From Nocardia amamiensis (GTDB lineage: Bacteria; Actinomycetota; Actinomycetes; Mycobacteriales; Mycobacteriaceae): a DNA stretch of 64,000 nt. A program made the translations under genes and the position numbers. Below the pieces are notes generated by a model. That model was not told the origin of the DNA. It made no database searches and worked only from the letters and a program-made list of their open reading frames with translations. Positions 24,577-32,678 of the stretch are shown here, one piece after another (positions within the stretch are counted from its first letter, which is position 1; the number at the start of each line of letters is the position of its first letter). The stretch is from the NCBI RefSeq assembly GCF_015477605.1, contig NZ_JADLQX010000015.1, positions 145,099-209,098 of the forward strand, given 5' to 3'.

Positions 24577-25517
24577 CCTCCGTGCGGCACTTCCTGCGTG
24601 ACGACGACGTCAGCCCGGCCGAGCAAGCCGAAATCCTCGCGCTCGCGGCGGAACTCAAGAGGGAGCCGTTCGCGCGGCAACCACTGGCAGGCCCGCGTGG
24701 CGTCGGCGTGATCTTCGAGAAGAACTCCACCCGGACCAGGTTCTCCTTCGAGATGGGCATCGCCCAGCTCGGGGGGCACGCGGTGGTCGTCGACGGCCGC
24801 GACACCCAGCTGGGCCGGGAGGAGACGCTCGGCGACACCGGCCGGGTCCTCTCGCGCTATGTGGACGCGATCGTATGGCGCACCTTCGAGCAGTCCCGGC
24901 TCGACGAGATGGCCGCCACCGCGACGGTTCCGGTGGTCAACGCGCTGTCCGACGAGTTCCATCCGTGCCAGGTGCTCGCGGATCTGCAGACGCTGGCCGA
25001 GCACAAGGGCGACCTGACCGGGCGCGAACTCGCCTACTTCGGCGACGGCGCCAACAACATGGCGCACTCGCTGCTGCTCGGCGGCGTCACGGCGGGCCTG
25101 AACGTGACCATTGCCGCGCCGGCCGGATTCGAGCCGCTGCCCTGGATCGTGGAGGCCGCGCGCAAGCGGGCCGCCGAGACCGGAGCCACCGTCACGCTGA
25201 CCGGCGATCCGATCGCCGCCGCATGGGGCGCCGACGCGCTGGTCACCGACACCTGGACCTCCATGGGACAGGAAAACGACGGCAAGGACCGGGTCGGACC
25301 GTTCCGGCCGTTCCAGCTCAACGCCGACCTGCTGGCCCACGCCAAGCCGGATGCCGTCGTGCTGCACTGCCTTCCCGCGCATCGTGGGGAAGAGGTCACC
25401 GACGAGGTGCTGGACGGGCCGCACAGCGTCGTCTGGGACGAGGCGGAGAACCGGCTGCACGCACAGAAGGCGCTGCTGGTCTGGTTGCTGGAACGACGAT
25501 ACGGGGGCAGGGCGTGA
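24573..25517 (+). CDS. argF: Ornithine carbamoyltransferase
   Basis: 314 aa. FEKNSTRTRFSFEMG carries the carbamoyl-phosphate STRTR loop (about residues 50-64), DEFHPCQVLADLQTL the HPxQ-type motif (about 128-142), and VVLHCLPAHRGEEV the HCLP loop (about 266-279). Joins ornithine and carbamoyl phosphate to citrulline. Overlaps argD at the start; its stop overlaps a 48-codon frame that in turn overlaps argR. Confidence 0.97.
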   Translation: MTSVRHFLRDDDVSPAEQAEILALAAELKREPFARQPLAGPRGVGVIFEKNSTRTRFSFEMGIAQLGGHAVVVDGRDTQLGREETLGDTGRVLSRYVDAIVWRTFEQSRLDEMAATATVPVVNALSDEFHPCQVLADLQTLAEHKGDLTGRELAYFGDGANNMAHSLLLGGVTAGLNVTIAAPAGFEPLPWIVEAARKRAAETGATVTLTGDPIAAAWGADALVTDTWTSMGQENDGKDRVGPFRPFQLNADLLAHAKPDAVVLHCLPAHRGEEVTDEVLDGPHSVVWDEAENRLHAQKALLVWLLERRYGGRA

Positions 25518-25660
25518 ACGCAGGCGGCCGAAGCATCGACATCGGCCGTGCACGTCGCGTCGAGCGGGGCGGAGTCATGAGTGAGCGTCAGCGAGTGAAC
25601 CGAGGACACAGTGCTCCCTCGCGCACTACGGAGCCGAGCGTCAGCGAGGAGCGGTCGTGA
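25514..25660 (+). CDS. Small coupled ORF between argF and argR, 48 codons
   Basis: A frame starting at GTG 25514 (overlapping the argF stop as GTGA) and ending with TGA 25658-25660, which overlaps the GTG of argR in the same GTGA way. The 48-aa product is Arg/Ser-rich (RARRVERGGVMSERQRVNRGH) and resembles no known protein. It contains the 13-nt direct repeat GAGCGTCAGCGAG twice (25583-25595 and 25636-25648). It may only be a repeat insertion that happened to keep an open frame, but the exact coupling at both ends suggests ribosomes are carried from argF into argR through it. Confidence 0.35.
   Translation: MNAGGRSIDIGRARRVERGGVMSERQRVNRGHSAPSRTTEPSVSEERS
25583..25648. repeat. Direct repeat GAGCGTCAGCGAG, two copies
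   Basis: Exact 13-nt copies at 25583-25595 and 25636-25648, 53 nt apart, in the argF-argR junction. Similar GAGCGNAGCGAG-type short repeats are common in nocardial intergenic DNA (from memory). Confidence 0.5.
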
Positions 25661-26172
25661 GCGTCTCGCAGTCGGAGTCCGGAAAGAGCAGCCCGGCGAT
25701 CGCGCGCACCCGCGCCGGGCGGCAGTCGCGCATCGTCGAGCTGCTGTCCGCGCACGCGGTGCGCAGCCAGACCGAACTGGCGGCGCTGCTCGCGGCCGAA
25801 GGCATCGAGACCACCCAGGCGACGTTGTCCCGGGACCTGGACGAACTGGGCGCGGTGAAGTTGCGCGCTGCCGATGGCGGGGCGGGTGTGTACGTGGTGC
25901 CGGAGGACGGCAGCCCCGTCCGCGGCGTCACCGGCGGCACCGACCGGCTGTCCAAGTTGCTCGGCGACCTGCTGGTCTCCACCGATGCCAGTGGCAACAT
26001 CGCGGTGCTGCGAACTCCGCCCGGCGCGGCGCACTTCCTGGCCAGCGCTCTGGACCGCGCCGCCCTGCCCTACATCGTCGGCACCATCGCGGGCGACGAC
26101 ACTATTGCCGTCATCGCGCGCGAGCCGCTGACCGGCGCGGAAGTGGCCGCCAAAATCGAACAACTAGCCTGA
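25657..26172 (+). CDS. argR: Arginine repressor
   Basis: 171 aa. N-terminal winged HTH: RQSRIVELLSAHAVRSQTEL, TTQATLSRDLDELGAVK (about residues 24-68); C-terminal hexamerisation and arginine-binding domain with GTIAGDDTIAVIAREP (about 146-161), where the paired Asp bind L-arginine. It would bind the two operators before argC and argG when arginine is plentiful. Starts at GTG with 4-nt overlap to the preceding small frame. Its own expression follows argC, so it sits under its own operator. Confidence 0.97.
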   Translation: MSVSQSESGKSSPAIARTRAGRQSRIVELLSAHAVRSQTELAALLAAEGIETTQATLSRDLDELGAVKLRAADGGAGVYVVPEDGSPVRGVTGGTDRLSKLLGDLLVSTDASGNIAVLRTPPGAAHFLASALDRAALPYIVGTIAGDDTIAVIAREPLTGAEVAAKIEQLA

Positions 26173-26313
26173 GCGCGCGCTTCGCCGGGGCTGTGACTCC
26201 TCCACCTGTTTCGGCATAGGCGCGGTCAGCCTGCTGCGAGCGCGGATGGCCGGAGCTGTGCGAGGGTGTAGGCGTAGCCGTTGCCGCAGCGTAGAGATAA
26301 CACACCCCGGTTA

Positions 26314-26344
26314 TGAATGAGCTTGCATCCTCATGCATAATCAT
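26314..26344 (+). promoter_or_regulatory. ArgR-type operator and -10 box of argG
   Basis: Same 31-nt block as before argC, 28 of 31 positions identical (only the 3-nt centre differs). CATAAT at 26336-26341 would place the transcription start near 26348, leaving a leader of about 75 nt before argG. The stretch 26173-26313 between argR and this block shows no gene. Confidence 0.75.
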
Positions 26345-26424
26345 TTGCAGGACGTGCGGGCCGCTGTGGCGGGAAGCCGGTCCGTACACCCAAACCAGCA
26401 CCGAACATCGAGGAGCACACAGAC

Positions 26425-27627
26425 ATGTCCGAGCGCGTCGTACTCGCCTACTCCGGTGGGCTGGATACCTCCGTCGCGATCAGCTGGATCGGCAAGGAGA
26501 CCGGCGCCGAAGTGGTGGCCGTGGCCATCGACCTCGGCCAAGGTGGCGAGGACATGAACGTGGTGCGCCAGCGCGCGCTGGACTGCGGCGCTGTGGAGGC
26601 GATCGTGGTCGACGCCCGCGACGAGTTCGCCGACGAATACTGCCTGCCAACCATCCAGGCCAACGCGCTGTACATGGGCCAGTACCCGCTGGTGTCCGCG
26701 ATCAGCCGCCCGCTCATCGTCAAGCACTTGGTCGAGGCCGCCAAGTTCCACGGAGCCAGCACCGTGGCGCACGGCTGCACCGGCAAGGGCAACGACCAGG
26801 TCCGTTTCGAGGTCGGCATCGGCGCGCTCGCGCCCGACCTGAACGTGATCGCACCGGTCCGCGACTACGCGTGGACCAGGGAGAAGGCCATCGCGTTCGC
26901 CGAGGAGAACGCGCTGCCGATCAACGTCACCAAGAAGTCGCCGTTCTCCATCGACCAGAACGTCTGGGGCCGGGCCGTGGAGACCGGCTTCCTCGAGGAC
27001 CTGTGGAACGCCCCGACCAAGGACGTCTACGACTACACCTCCGACCCGACCGTCAACTTCGAGGCGCCGGACGAGCTGATCATCCGATTCGAGCGCGGCG
27101 TGCCGGTGGCCATCGACGGCCGCCAGGTCAGCGTGCTGGAGGCGATCGTCGAGCTGAACCACCGCGCGGGCCGCCAGGGCGTCGGCCGGCTGGACATGGT
27201 CGAGGACCGCCTGGTCGGCATCAAGAGCCGCGAGATCTACGAGGCGCCCGGCGCCATCGCGCTGATCACCGCGCACCAGGCTCTGGAGAACGTCACCATC
27301 GAACGCGAGCTGGGCCGCTACAAGCGCCAGGTCGAGCAGCGCTGGGGCGAGCTGGCCTACGACGGCCTGTGGTTCTCCCCGCTCAAGCGGGCGCTGGACG
27401 CCTTCATCGGCGACACCCAGCAGCACGTCTCCGGCGAGATCCGGATGGTTCTGCACGGCGGCTCCGCAGTGGTCAACGGCCGCCGCTCGGAGCAGTCGCT
27501 CTACGACTTCAACCTGGCCACCTACGACGAGGGCGACACCTTCGACCAATCGCTGGCCAAGGGCTTCGTGCAGATCCACGGCCTGTCCTCCAAGGTCGCC
27601 GCCCGCCGCGACCTGAACCAGAAGTAA
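26425..27627 (+). CDS. argG: Argininosuccinate synthase
   Basis: 400 aa. AYSGGLDTSVAISWI is the N-type ATP-pyrophosphatase P-loop (about residues 7-21); VAHGCTGKGNDQVRFE (about 113-128) and SPFSIDQNVWGRAVE (about 171-185) are family signatures. Condenses citrulline and aspartate with ATP. GAGGAGCACACAG precedes ATG 26425. It has its own ArgR-regulated promoter, so the arginine genes form two units: argCJBDFR and argGH. Confidence 0.97.
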   Translation: MSERVVLAYSGGLDTSVAISWIGKETGAEVVAVAIDLGQGGEDMNVVRQRALDCGAVEAIVVDARDEFADEYCLPTIQANALYMGQYPLVSAISRPLIVKHLVEAAKFHGASTVAHGCTGKGNDQVRFEVGIGALAPDLNVIAPVRDYAWTREKAIAFAEENALPINVTKKSPFSIDQNVWGRAVETGFLEDLWNAPTKDVYDYTSDPTVNFEAPDELIIRFERGVPVAIDGRQVSVLEAIVELNHRAGRQGVGRLDMVEDRLVGIKSREIYEAPGAIALITAHQALENVTIERELGRYKRQVEQRWGELAYDGLWFSPLKRALDAFIGDTQQHVSGEIRMVLHGGSAVVNGRRSEQSLYDFNLATYDEGDTFDQSLAKGFVQIHGLSSKVAARRDLNQK

Positions 27628-27633
27628 TCCCCC

Positions 27634-29043
27634 GTGAGCACGAATCAAGGTGCGCTCTGGGGCGGGCGTTTCGCCTCCGGGCCGGCCGAGGCGATGGCCG
27701 CGCTCAGCAAGTCGACGCACTTCGACTGGGCGCTGGCCCCCTACGACATCCGCGCGTCGAAGGCGCACGCGCGGGTGCTGCACAAGGCGGGCCTGCTGTC
27801 CGACACCGATCTGTCGGGCATGCTGGCCGGGCTGGATCGCCTTGCGGCGGAGGTGGATTCGGGCGCGTTCGGCCCCGCCGAGTCGGACGAGGACGTGCAC
27901 GGCGCGCTGGAACGCGGCCTGATCGAGCGGGTCGGCGCCGAACTCGGCGGCAGGCTGCGCGCCGGACGATCGCGCAACGACCAGGTGGCCACCCTGTTCC
28001 GGATGTGGTTGCGCGACGCCGTGCGCCGGGTGGCCGCCGGCGTGCTCGCGGTGGTGGACGCGCTGGTGGAGCAGGCCGCCGCGCACCCGGACGCGGTGAT
28101 GCCGGGTAAGACCCACCTGCAGGCTGCGCAGCCGGTGCTGCTGGCCCACCATCTGCTCGCGCACGCTCATCCGCTGCTGCGCGATCTCGATCGGCTGCGC
28201 GACTTCGACAAGCGTGCGGCCGTGTCGCCGTACGGTTCCGGCGCGCTGGCCGGTTCCTCACTTGGACTCGACCCGGAGGCGATCGCCGCGGATCTGCACT
28301 TCGACGCGGCCGCCGCCAATTCGATCGACGCCACCTCGGCGCGGGATTTCGCCGCCGAGGCCGCGTTCGTGCTGGCCATGATCGGCGTCGACCTGAGTCG
28401 GATGGCCGAAGAGGTGATCATCTGGAGCACACCGGAATTCGGCTATGTCACGCTCGCCGACGCGTGGTCGACCGGGTCCTCGATCATGCCGCAGAAGAAG
28501 AATCCGGACGTTTCCGAGCTCACCCGCGGCAAGGCAGGCAGGCTGATCGGCAACCTCACCGGTCTGCTGGCCACTCTCAAAGCGCAACCGCTCGCCTACA
28601 ACCGCGACCTCCAAGAGGACAAGGAACCGCTGTTCGACTCGGTCGCGCAACTCGAGCTGTTGCTCCCGGCCATTGCGGGCCTGGTATCGACGCTGACCTT
28701 CCACACCGACCGCATGGCCGAACTCGCGCCCGCGGGTTTCACGCTGGCCACCGACATCGCCGAATGGCTGGTCCGCCAAGGCGTTCCGTTCCGCGTCGCG
28801 CACGAGGCGGCGGGCGCATGCGTGCGCGCCGCCGAGTCTCGCGGCGTCGGTCTCGACGACCTCACCGACGAGGAGTTCGCCGCCATCGACCCTGCACTGA
28901 CCGGGAAGGTGCGCGAGGTCCTCACCGTGCAGGGTTCCATCGCGTCCCGCAACGCGCGCGGCGGAACGGCGGGCGTCCAGGTCGCCGCACAGCTCGACGA
29001 GGTGCGCCAGGCGGCATCCGGTGCCCGCGCCTGGCTCGGCTGA
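27634..29043 (+). CDS. argH: Argininosuccinate lyase
   Basis: 469 aa, normal length. LWGGRFASGPAEAM opens the protein, RSRNDQVATLFRMWLR (about residue 110) and the superfamily signature GSSIMPQKKNPDVSEL (about residues 285-300, catalytic Ser loop) are intact. Splits argininosuccinate to arginine and fumarate. GTG 27634 starts 6 nt after the argG stop. The last ~35 codons are the first unit of a tandem repeat that continues beyond the stop codon (to 29471). Confidence 0.97.
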   Translation: MSTNQGALWGGRFASGPAEAMAALSKSTHFDWALAPYDIRASKAHARVLHKAGLLSDTDLSGMLAGLDRLAAEVDSGAFGPAESDEDVHGALERGLIERVGAELGGRLRAGRSRNDQVATLFRMWLRDAVRRVAAGVLAVVDALVEQAAAHPDAVMPGKTHLQAAQPVLLAHHLLAHAHPLLRDLDRLRDFDKRAAVSPYGSGALAGSSLGLDPEAIAADLHFDAAAANSIDATSARDFAAEAAFVLAMIGVDLSRMAEEVIIWSTPEFGYVTLADAWSTGSSIMPQKKNPDVSELTRGKAGRLIGNLTGLLATLKAQPLAYNRDLQEDKEPLFDSVAQLELLLPAIAGLVSTLTFHTDRMAELAPAGFTLATDIAEWLVRQGVPFRVAHEAAGACVRAAESRGVGLDDLTDEEFAAIDPALTGKVREVLTVQGSIASRNARGGTAGVQVAAQLDEVRQAASGARAWLG

Positions 29044-29471
29044 TCCCGCGTTCCGGCTCGGCTCGGCGAGTGGGCTCGGTCCATCGCGTCCCGCAACGCC
29101 CGCGGCGGAACGGCGGGCATCCAGGTCGCCGCACAGCTCGACGAGGTGCGCCAGGCGGCATCCGCTGCCCGCGCCTGGCTCGACCAATTTCTCGTTCCGG
29201 CTCGGCTCCGCGGGTGGGCTCGGTCCATCCCGTCCCGTCCCGTGTGGTGTGGAGGCCATGTGCGCAGGTCGCGGTGCAGCTGCGAGGTGCGTCAGGCGGT
29301 GTCCGTTGCCCGCGCCTGGGCTGGGCTGATCTCGCGTTTCTGCTTGGCTTGCCGAGTGGGCTCGGTTCACCGCGTCCCATCCCGAGTGGTGTGGACGCCG
29401 TGCGTGCGGTCGCGGTGCAGCGCGAGGAGGTGCGCCGGGCGGCGTCCGTGGCTCGCGCCTGGCCGGGCTGA
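28937..29471 (+). repeat. Tandem degenerate copies of the argH 3' end (four units, period about 143 nt)
   Basis: Unit A is the end of argH (CCATCGCGTCCCGC at 28937). Unit B starts at 29081 and differs from A at only about 4 of 104 positions; unit C starts near 29225 and unit D near 29367, both strongly degraded. The landmark GCGCCTGG recurs at about 29029, 29173, 29314 and 29457. The spacer TTCCGGCTCGGCT...GAGTGGGCTCGGT between units is also repeated. Stop codons occupy equivalent places in A, C and D. Confidence 0.85.
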
Positions 29472-29536
29472 TCCCGCGGCTCCGCGCGGCACGCTGAGTG
29501 GGTTGGCCGCGAACGGCTTCGCGCACGGCGCGCGGG

Positions 29537-30856
29537 CTACGCGACGATCGTGATGTCGGCTCCGCTGAACAGCAGGTCGCTGGGACGAGGGACGCCGCGC
29601 CCGGCATCCGGCACGAGTTCGGCCTCCGGCGCCAGCTCGTGTAGCTGCCGGAGGAACACTTCGACGGCCAGCGTCGCCATGTTCTTGCCCGGACAGACAT
29701 GCCTGCCGAACCCGAAGGTCAACGGCAGCTTGCCGGTTCCGTGCAGGTCCAGGCAGTCCGGGAAGGCCTCCGGATCGCGGTTGGCGGCGGCGAACAGCAC
29801 CAGCACCTCTCCGGCGGGCAACCGGGTGCCGCTGCCCAGCACGACCGGCGTCCTGGCGCGGCGCTTCCAGGCGACCAGGCCGGGGTCGAGCTGCAGGATC
29901 TTCGCGGCGACCCGTCCGCAGCCGCCGGGGTCGGCGAGCAGATCCCACCACGTCCGCGCCGGGTCGTCGAGCAACCGCTGCAGGCCTTGCTGGATGCTGC
30001 CGCTCACCGTGTGCACCCCGGCGGCGAGCGAATTCGCCATGGCCGACACCGCGATCCGATGGGAGAGCCCGGCGTCGCGGAGCCTGCGCGCGAAACCGAT
30101 TGCCGCACTGCCGCGACCCGACCGCACGGCCTTGCCGCTCACCGTGAACAACCAGCCGAGCGCGCCCACCGCCTCGGCCAGTTCGCGTCCGCGCAGCACG
30201 CGTCCCAGCAGCCCCGATTGCGCTCCGCTCCACGCGGCTACGTGCGGCCAGTCCGACGCGGGCAGACCCACGGCCGCGCCGACCGTCCGCGCGGCGTACG
30301 CGATCGACAACGCCGTGATGTCGAGCGGCGATCCGGATCGATGGCGCGCGTCGCGCAGCGCGTCGTGAAAATGCTCAGCCATGGCCGCCGCCCGGCGCGG
30401 CCGGTCTGCCGCGGAAATCGTGAAGTGTCCGGACGGACCGGCCATGGTGTTCCACACGCGCTTGTGCAGCCGGTCGTCGGTCAGGTTGGCCGTAGCCTTG
30501 GCGGGCGGCGGAACCAGGTGCCGCACGAAATGCGGGATCGCGCGCGGCGTCGTCGCGATGCGCGGGTAACCCACCAGGGGGTCCAGCGAATTCGCATTGG
30601 AGATACCGGGTGTCGTCGCGTCCAGCACCTCGCGCACGTCGGCGTACTTCCAGATCATGTGGAGTCCGGACGGGTGCCGATAGGTCGGCTCCGGCCATTC
30701 GTGCAATCGGCGATAGCGTTCGTCGCGTTCGGCGTACGACATCTCATTGCAGGTCAGCTTGTCGAACGGAAATTCCGTCGCCGTGATGATCGGCTCGAGC
30801 ACGACGTGATCGTATGGATGCGCGACAAAGAATGCCGACCGGTCTTTCTCGAGCAT
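29537..30856 (-). CDS. Cytochrome P450 family protein with an altered ExxR motif
   Basis: 439 aa. The heme-binding loop FGFGRHVCPGKNMA (Cys near residue 388) is intact, and PAGEVLVLFAAANRDPEAF is a typical P450 segment. The K-helix, however, reads AAKILQLDP where bacterial P450s have VEEVLRxDP, so the ExxR pair is K..Q. The I-helix reads AAGVHTVSG with His where an acidic residue precedes Thr. P450s lacking ExxR are known (CYP157 of Streptomyces conservons), so it may still bind heme. Substrate unknown. Single gene, with its 5' end facing the SMR gene. Confidence 0.9.
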   Translation of the reverse strand: MLEKDRSAFFVAHPYDHVVLEPIITATEFPFDKLTCNEMSYAERDERYRRLHEWPEPTYRHPSGLHMIWKYADVREVLDATTPGISNANSLDPLVGYPRIATTPRAIPHFVRHLVPPPAKATANLTDDRLHKRVWNTMAGPSGHFTISAADRPRRAAAMAEHFHDALRDARHRSGSPLDITALSIAYAARTVGAAVGLPASDWPHVAAWSGAQSGLLGRVLRGRELAEAVGALGWLFTVSGKAVRSGRGSAAIGFARRLRDAGLSHRIAVSAMANSLAAGVHTVSGSIQQGLQRLLDDPARTWWDLLADPGGCGRVAAKILQLDPGLVAWKRRARTPVVLGSGTRLPAGEVLVLFAAANRDPEAFPDCLDLHGTGKLPLTFGFGRHVCPGKNMATLAVEVFLRQLHELAPEAELVPDAGRGVPRPSDLLFSGADITIVA

Positions 30857-30915
30857 GGGAAGCGTCGCTCACGGTGACCTCCCGATCGAAGAGGCGCCTG
30901 CCGCTCGTCCCTGGC

Positions 30916-30921
30916 TACGCT
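30916..30921 (+). promoter_or_regulatory. -10 box of the SMR transporter gene
   Basis: TACGCT followed by exactly 6 nt and ATG 30928, without a ribosome-binding site: probable leaderless transcript. Confidence 0.4.
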
Positions 30922-30927
30922 GCGGCA

Positions 30928-31251
30928 ATGACCTTGCTGCTGCTCGCCCTTGCCATCACCTCCGAAGTGACCGCGACCGTCTCGCTGAAGCTTTCCGACG
31001 GATTCAGCAAGCTCGTTCCATCGATCGTTGTCGTCATCGGCTACTGCGGAGCGTTCTACTTCCTGGCCCAGGCATTGAAGCGCGGCATGCCGATCGGAGT
31101 GGCCTACGGCATCTGGTCGGCGGTCGGCGTCGCCGCGATCGCGGTGATCGGCGTGTTGTTCCTGGACGAACGGCTCAGCGTGGTGCAGGTCGGCGGCATC
31201 GCGCTGGTGATACTCGGCGTACTGGCGCTGGAACTCGGTGGCGCGCACTGA
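30928..31251 (+). CDS. Small multidrug resistance (SMR) family transporter
   Basis: 107 aa with four predicted membrane helices. LLLLALAITSEVTATVSLKLSDGF holds the membrane-embedded Glu (residue ~13) essential for proton-coupled export, and IGYCGAFYFLAQALKRGMPIGVAYGIWSAVG (in pieces: GYCGAFYFLAQAL, VAYGIWSAVG) is the classic SMR signature. Exports cationic drugs or, in the Gdx subgroup, guanidinium; the subgroup was not resolved. It stands alone, with a leaderless-type promoter. Confidence 0.93.
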   Translation: MTLLLLALAITSEVTATVSLKLSDGFSKLVPSIVVVIGYCGAFYFLAQALKRGMPIGVAYGIWSAVGVAAIAVIGVLFLDERLSVVQVGGIALVILGVLALELGGAH

Positions 31252-31261
31252 TACGGCTGTG

Positions 31262-32482
31262 TCAATCCTCCACGCGGACAACGTATCCCGTGTTGGACAG
31301 GGCCGTGAGCACATCGTCGCGATGGGTGGGGCCCCGCGTCTCCAGGGTCAGCGACACCTCGACCTCGTCCACCGCCAGCCAGGCGCCGGTCCGTGAGTGC
31401 GCGACATCGACGACACTCGCGCCCGTCTTCCCGATGACGGCCAACAGTGCGCCGAGCGCACCGGGACGGTCGGAGATCGTCACGCGCACAGCCAGATAGC
31501 GACCCGCCGCGCTCAGGCCGTGGCCGATCACCCGGGTCAGCAGGAGCGGGTCGATATTGCCTCCGGACAAGATCGCGCAGACCGGACCGCGCAGGTCCAG
31601 CTCCTCCGGCGCGCGACTCATCAGCGCCGCGACCGCCGCCGCCCCGGCGGGTTCCACGACCAGCTTCGCGCGTTCCAAGCACAGCAGCAGCGCCTGCGAC
31701 AGCGATTCTTCGTCGACCGTCACGATCGCCGGAACATGCTCGGCCACATGGGCGAACGGCACCGCGCCCGGCTGTCCGACCGCGATGCCGTCGGCCATGG
31801 TCGACATGCGATCGACCCGGACCGGACGGCCCGCCGCCAGCGAATCCGGCCAAGCGGCGGCCTCCGCGGCCTGGACGCCGATCACACGCACCCGCGGCGC
31901 CAAGTGCTGCAAGGCGACCGCGACACCCGCCAAGAGCCCGCCACCGCCGGTCGGCACCAGCACCGTCCCGACCTCGGGCAGCTGCTCCAGGATCTCCACG
32001 CCGACGGTCGCCTGTCCGGCCACGATATCGGGATGGTCGAACGGGTGAATGAGCGTCGCCCCGGTGCGGTCGGCGAAATCCAGCGCGGCGTCGAGTGACT
32101 CATCGATGGTCTCGCCCACCTGGCGCACCTGCGCGCCGTACGCCTTGGTCGCCATGAGTTTCGGCAGCGAAGCGCCGATCGGCATGAAGACCGTCGACTC
32201 GATGCCGAGCGACGCCGCCGACCACGCGACCCCTTGCGCGTGATTACCCGCACTCGCGGCGACCACGCCGTGCGTCCGCGCCTCCTCCGGCAGGCTCGCG
32301 ATCCGGTGGTAGGCGCCGCGCGGCTTGAACGACCCGGTCCGCTGCAAATTCTCGCACTTCAGCCACACCTCGGCGCCCGCACGCTCGGACAACACCCGCG
32401 ACGCCACCAGCGGTGTCCGGCGGATCACCGGAGCGAGCAACCGCACGGCCGCCTCGATCCGCGTCATGTCGACCAATTCCAT
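31262..32482 (-). CDS. ilvA: Threonine ammonia-lyase with C-terminal ACT-like domain
   Basis: 406 aa PLP enzyme. LQRTGSFKPRGAYHRI has the PLP lysine (about residue 54), ASAGNHAQGVAWSA the phosphate-side Asn loop (about 76), VPTGGGGLLAGVA the glycine loop (about 180), and CAILSGGNIDPLLL the C-terminal Ser. The final ~75 residues (LAVRVTISDRPGALGALLAVIG) are an ACT domain. The length is that of the shorter, tdcB-like or single-ACT biosynthetic form, converting threonine to 2-oxobutanoate; whether it is anabolic or catabolic is not decided by sequence. Confidence 0.93.
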   Translation of the reverse strand: MELVDMTRIEAAVRLLAPVIRRTPLVASRVLSERAGAEVWLKCENLQRTGSFKPRGAYHRIASLPEEARTHGVVAASAGNHAQGVAWSAASLGIESTVFMPIGASLPKLMATKAYGAQVRQVGETIDESLDAALDFADRTGATLIHPFDHPDIVAGQATVGVEILEQLPEVGTVLVPTGGGGLLAGVAVALQHLAPRVRVIGVQAAEAAAWPDSLAAGRPVRVDRMSTMADGIAVGQPGAVPFAHVAEHVPAIVTVDEESLSQALLLCLERAKLVVEPAGAAAVAALMSRAPEELDLRGPVCAILSGGNIDPLLLTRVIGHGLSAAGRYLAVRVTISDRPGALGALLAVIGKTGASVVDVAHSRTGAWLAVDEVEVSLTLETRGPTHRDDVLTALSNTGYVVRVED

Positions 32483-32666
32483 GCCGCCATGCTGCCACTG
32501 TGCCTATACGGCGGGCGACGATCAGATGGCCTCGACGAGGTTGTGGGGCGAGCGCGCACAGCCCGGGCCAAGCGGCCGTCGCTTCGCCGCCATCAATGCG
32601 ACCGGTCGGTACTGTGAGATTTTCCTGACCGTCACACGAGTGACGTGGAATGCAACACGATTCCCC

Positions 32667-32672
32667 TAGCGT
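32667..32672 (+). promoter_or_regulatory. -10 box of the GntR regulator gene
   Basis: TAGCGT followed by exactly 6 nt and ATG 32679; probable leaderless transcript. Confidence 0.4.
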
Positions 32673-32678
32673 GTTGCC

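Noticed and set aside
26313..28109. Long plus-strand frame across argG and into argH
   Set aside because: Different frame from argG and argH; the product is Arg/Gly-rich without motifs.
28937..29471. The argH repeats as a CRISPR array or an IS element
   Set aside because: Units are coding-derived, ~143 nt, without short identical repeats and unique spacers, and no transposase or terminal inverted repeats are present.
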